A stretch of DNA of 64,000 nucleotides, taken from assembly GCA_964441775.1 (NCBI GenBank), contig CAYTVL010000016.1:37448-101447 (forward strand), read 5' to 3'. Position 1 is the stretch's first letter. Every line of letters starts with the position of its first letter. The DNA is from SYOC01 sp964441775. Lineage in GTDB: Bacteria > Desulfobacterota > Binatia > Bin18. The notes below the pieces were generated by a model. That model saw nothing but the letters and a program-made list of their open reading frames with translations, was not told where the DNA came from and did not search any database. The translations under genes were made by a program, and so were the position numbers. Shown in pieces: positions 61,014 through 64,000 of the stretch.

Positions 61014-62039
61014 TCAGGCCGCAGCGGCTAACTGTAATAGCATATCTTCCACCGCCAATTGCCGGTTCGCATTACGCCCAAGCGCCTGTATCGTATCATA
61101 GACGAGACCGAGTTGTCGCAGCGCCCCGGCGACACCAAGGTCGGCGGCCATCTGCGACAGGGCAGTCACGCACTCGTGGTGACGGACGACGCTCTGTTGC
61201 CCGAACACCGCGCAGTACAGTACTTCTTCGTACCAGGAGAGAAGAAGTTCGAGGCGATCGCCTGTTGACCGGCCCTCGCCACCCTCAGTCGTGGCGACGG
61301 ACTTTTTCATGCGGTCCGCCACTAGCCATTCGGCCAGCCGGGACACATCCGAGAAGGAGGCGTGCTTCAGTGTCGGCAGGACGTCTTCCACATATTTGCG
61401 CTCGTCGGTGAACACTTCAGGGTCTAGCAACAGCGCCCGACCAATGCTCCCGCGACTATGTAAAGCAAGGGCGCGGGCTGTGGCGGTGTCTTTCCCGTGC
61501 TCTTGCGTAAGTAATTGCTCCACCACCAGTAGGGGAAGCGCCGAGAAACGGACTTGCTGACAGCGAGATAATAACGGACGAGACAACGTCGCGGAGTTCA
61601 CTGTCAACAGAATTAACAGAGCGTTACCAGGCGGTTCCTCGACGAGCTTGAGCAGCGCGCTCTGCGCTTGCGCGGTTAAGAGATGCGCGTCGTCGATAAT
61701 GGCGATTTTCCGATCGCTAGAGACGGGCTTCAGAATAAACAGGTGTTGCAGCTCTCGCACTTGATCGATAACGACCGACTGTTTTCCTGACTCCGGCGCG
61801 ACCAGCGTCAGGTCCGGATGCGTCCCAGCCCGCACTGAAGCGCAAGCCGAGCAGACGCCACAACCCTCCTGAGGCCGTGCCTGACAAAAGAGCGTTTGCG
61901 CAAGCGTCACCGCAGTTGCTTTTTTACCAACTCCACGTGGGCCAATAAAAAGATAGGCATGCGCCAGACGATCATTCGCTAAAGCGTTCCGTACAGTCGC
62001 TACGGCTGGGTCTTGGCCGCGAATGTTGCTGAACAGCAT
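61014..62039 (-). CDS. holB: DNA polymerase III delta-prime subunit
   Basis: 341 residues from the ATG at 62039, with GAAGAG upstream. The AAA domain has FIGPRGVGKKATA (P-loop with a second Lys in place of Thr/Ser), a zinc-binding C-x8-C-x2-C (FCQARPQEGCGVCSAC), DDAHLLTAQAQSALLKLVEEP and LLSRCQQVRFSALP. It is part of the clamp loader that places the sliding clamp on DNA. The altered P-loop suggests no ATP hydrolysis, as in E. coli delta-prime. Confidence 0.92.
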   Translation of the reverse strand: MLFSNIRGQDPAVATVRNALANDRLAHAYLFIGPRGVGKKATAVTLAQTLFCQARPQEGCGVCSACASVRAGTHPDLTLVAPESGKQSVVIDQVRELQHLFILKPVSSDRKIAIIDDAHLLTAQAQSALLKLVEEPPGNALLILLTVNSATLSRPLLSRCQQVRFSALPLLVVEQLLTQEHGKDTATARALALHSRGSIGRALLLDPEVFTDERKYVEDVLPTLKHASFSDVSRLAEWLVADRMKKSVATTEGGEGRSTGDRLELLLSWYEEVLYCAVFGQQSVVRHHECVTALSQMAADLGVAGALRQLGLVYDTIQALGRNANRQLAVEDMLLQLAAAA

Positions 62040-62094
62040 GGTCTCTTCGCTCTTCTCACCGACTCGTATCACGGCATGTGCCGTACGTATCTCA

Positions 62095-62751
62095 CTAGGA
62101 TGAAGGGGGCTGCCTATTTTCAGCTAAGCGTTTCTGCACGAGGTTGAGGATTTCCCTATGTAGCTCTTCAATGGGCTGTTGGGCATTCAGCACACGCACT
62201 CGCTGAGGTTCCACGCGAGCCACGGCCAGAAATCCTTCCCGCACCCGCTCGTGAAAGGCAACGGACTCGGCCTCAAAATGATCGACCGCAGCGTCGCTGC
62301 CTCGTCGCTTCCCGGCCCGGCTCAGTCCTTCTTTCACGGGGAGATCCAGAATGATCGTGAACGTTGGCATAAATCCATGACACGCAAACGCATTCAGGCG
62401 CGAGAGCAAATCGCGATCCAGCCCACGCCCGTATCCCTGATAGGCCGTGGTGGAATCGACAAAACGGTCAGAGATCACGATTTTGCCCTCACCCAGCCCC
62501 GGGGCAATGACATCCTGCACGTGCTGCGCTCGGTCGGCCAACATCAACAGCAGTTCAGTGCCCTGCGCCAGCGGCGTTTCCGTGGAATGCAAAAGAATCT
62601 GCCGAAGCGTTTTCCCTATCGGCGTCCCACCGGGTTCCCGAGTCGTCACGACCTTGTACCCTTGCGCTTGCAACGCCTGGGCGAGCAACGCTGCATGGGT
62701 GCTCTTGCCACATCCTTCGATACCCTCAAAGGTAATAAAAAAGCCCGACAT
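62095..62751 (-). CDS. tmk: Thymidylate kinase
   Basis: 218 residues from the ATG at 62751. An upstream frame extension of 22 residues is not typical. The P-loop is FEGIEGCGKST, then TREPGGTPIG, SDRFVDSTTAYQGYGRGLD and the lid KRRGSDAAVDHFE. It phosphorylates dTMP to dTDP. It is the first gene of the block, 55 nt ahead of holB. Confidence 0.96.
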   Translation of the reverse strand: MSGFFITFEGIEGCGKSTHAALLAQALQAQGYKVVTTREPGGTPIGKTLRQILLHSTETPLAQGTELLLMLADRAQHVQDVIAPGLGEGKIVISDRFVDSTTAYQGYGRGLDRDLLSRLNAFACHGFMPTFTIILDLPVKEGLSRAGKRRGSDAAVDHFEAESVAFHERVREGFLAVARVEPQRVRVLNAQQPIEELHREILNLVQKRLAENRQPPSS

Positions 62752-62918
62752 AAAAAGCTCACTGTATCGGGCGCAAAGGAACCTGAAAAGGGACTTGAGC
62801 GAAATCACTCCCTTCATTTCGCCGTGCGGGCGAAGTCCGAACGGAGGCCCTGCGGTGTAATGGGATGGTCGCGTCTAGCAACAAACATTTCTATTTGCCT
62901 TATGGCTAGTAATCCAGT

Positions 62919-63956
62919 ATGCCATACATCATGGCTCTCCCCAGGCAAGGTATGGCGTCTCCAGCCGTAGCTGCTGTTCTCATTAGTGTATTGGTTTGGC
63001 TCGCGGTCATGGGGTTACGAAGTACAGGCGTTTATGAGTTGTTGGAACTCACCGCTTACGACGTATGCCTAAGGCTGCAGCCGGAGCCGCCCGGGCCGGA
63101 TCCCCGTATCGTGCTTATACAGATTAGCGAGCAGGACATCCGTGCCCAGCAGCGCTGGCCGCTGACGGATGAGACGCTTGCAGGGGTTTTGGACCAAATC
63201 GCCCAGGCACAACCACGTGCCATCGGTCTAGATATTTTTCGGGATCTTCCTGTCCCGCCTGGTGGCGAAGAACTGACGAAGGTGTTGCTGCATAACCCGA
63301 ACATCATTGCGATTATGAAATTCGGAAACGGCAGAGACGGCACAGTTCCGCCACCACCTGTGCTTGAGAATACCGAACAGATCGGAGCCAACGATATTAT
63401 CGTAGATCCCGACGCTGTGGTGCGTCGGGGATTACTTTTTCTCGATGACGGCAAAACCACGGCGTATTCATTCGCCCTGCGACTAGCATTGCTTTATCTT
63501 CAAGCAGAGGGCGTCGTCCCCCAGCCAGACCCATTGAACCCTCAATATATCCGGCTCGGGCCTACTACTATCCGACCATTTACAGCCTATGATGGCGCGT
63601 ATATCGGGGCCGATGCACGCGGATATCAGTTTCTGCTCGATTTCAAAGGGGCTCGATGGCCGTTTCGTTCTTTCTCTCTTACGGCATTGCTTTCCGGAGC
63701 AGTTGCCCCAGAAGTATTGAAAGATAAGATCGTACTCCTCGGTGTGACTGCAGAAAGTGTGAAAGATTTCTTCTCTACGCCGTACAACCACGGGTTTCTT
63801 ACTAAGCAACAGACTTCAGGAATCGCTACCCAAGCGCACATCGTCAGCCAACTCCTCAGGCTAGGCCTAGGGAACGCCGCACCGTTGCGCACGGCAACGG
63901 AATGGCAAGAATGGACCTGGGTCTTGTTGTGGAGCATACTGGGAAGCCTGCTCTGA
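62919..63956 (+). CDS. CHASE2-domain membrane protein, possibly truncated
   Basis: 345 residues from the ATG at 62919; ATGs at 62931 and 62952 are alternatives, and AGG lies ahead of the last. An N-terminal helix (VAAVLISVLVWLAVMGL) is followed by an extracytoplasmic CHASE2 sensor domain: LTAYDVCLRLQPEPPGPDPR, IVLIQISEQDI, WPLTDETLAGVLDQI, IGLDIFRD, and later VLLGVTAES and FFSTPYNHGF. It ends inside what should be the first of three C-terminal membrane helices (WTWVLLWSILGSLL). No cyclase or kinase output domain follows before the window edge in any frame I can use. It may be frame-shifted or shortened. Confidence 0.8.
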   Translation: MPYIMALPRQGMASPAVAAVLISVLVWLAVMGLRSTGVYELLELTAYDVCLRLQPEPPGPDPRIVLIQISEQDIRAQQRWPLTDETLAGVLDQIAQAQPRAIGLDIFRDLPVPPGGEELTKVLLHNPNIIAIMKFGNGRDGTVPPPPVLENTEQIGANDIIVDPDAVVRRGLLFLDDGKTTAYSFALRLALLYLQAEGVVPQPDPLNPQYIRLGPTTIRPFTAYDGAYIGADARGYQFLLDFKGARWPFRSFSLTALLSGAVAPEVLKDKIVLLGVTAESVKDFFSTPYNHGFLTKQQTSGIATQAHIVSQLLRLGLGNAAPLRTATEWQEWTWVLLWSILGSLL

Positions 63957-64000
63957 AAATTGCCTGCTCAGGCTACCGCTGCTCCCTCCTCGATTGTGAC

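Noticed and set aside
61014..62039. holB as a second clamp-loader gamma/tau (DnaX) subunit
   Set aside because: The P-loop lacks the usual Thr/Ser after GK, and length and position beside tmk fit delta-prime.
62071..62084. ACGGCA-TG-TGCCGT palindrome between tmk and holB
   Set aside because: Short, without a T-run or other support as terminator or operator.
1..64000. tRNA or rRNA genes, CRISPR arrays, transposases and phage genes
   Set aside because: I looked for acceptor-stem/T-loop patterns, regularly spaced short repeats and characteristic protein motifs and saw none. A covariance-model search would be decisive for small RNAs.

Overview
The window is chromosomal DNA of a Gram-negative bacterium. 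Evidence is a Wza-like outer-membrane export lipoprotein, a predicted outer-membrane beta-barrel, Wzz and bacterial tyrosine kinase proteins, and the gene set that accompanies exosortase A (XrtA/PEP-CTERM). The housekeeping order tmk-holB-metG-tatD and a tail resembling DUF7450 would fit a deltaproteobacterium-like or related deep lineage. The species cannot be read from the sequence.

Positions 1-49992 form one very large minus-strand exopolysaccharide locus. In transcription order (high to low coordinates) it starts with a truncated PAS/HisKA kinase-like protein. The assembly machinery follows: XrtA-type ATPase, outer-membrane barrel, Wza, Wzz, BY-kinase, polyprenyl sugar-phosphate transferase and an XrtA-type deacetylase. 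Next come three large secreted proteins: a PQQ-type propeller with LamG and TIG domains, a 1658-residue copper-radical oxidase with TIG repeats, and a secreted ankyrin protein. A sugar-nucleotide block follows: C-methyltransferase, ManC, RmlC-like, DUF4910, SDR, DUF4038 hydrolase, RfbF, PIG-L deacetylase and epimerase. After it lie an ABC exporter (Wzm/Wzt with a C-terminal binding domain), a Cys-rich tandem-domain protein, several glycosyltransferases, GDP-mannose dehydrogenase (AlgD-like), FemAB, DegT aminotransferase, a second deacetylase, a GtrA-GT2 fusion, an ATP-grasp protein, a low-molecular-weight tyrosine phosphatase, and a glycosyltransferase cut by the left edge. Neither XrtA itself nor a PEP-CTERM substrate is in the window.

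Positions 49993-50824 are AT-rich and noncoding and contain a perfect 15-bp inverted repeat. To the right lies a mixed region. It has a quinone oxidoreductase (+), then a minus-strand group: ECF sigma factor, a zinc-finger/alkyltransferase/Ada-domain fusion, a VOC protein, a lipoprotein, a SnoaL-like protein and an alkyltransferase-like (ATL) protein. The ECF gene and the fusion gene are 4 nt apart. The fusion carries an anti-sigma-type HxxxCxxC motif, an O6-alkylguanine transferase with intact PCHR, and a C-terminal Ada-type four-cysteine domain. It looks like an alkylation sensor wired to an ECF sigma factor instead of an AraC-type regulator, and it is my best candidate for an undescribed system.

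The right end carries UspA, a small protein plus Fur, a MITE-like element at the end of fur, TatD, MetG, HolB, Tmk, and a CHASE2 protein that ends abruptly near the edge. Most minus-strand genes are tightly packed with 1-4 nt overlaps or short gaps. No rRNA, tRNA, CRISPR array, transposase or phage gene was recognised.
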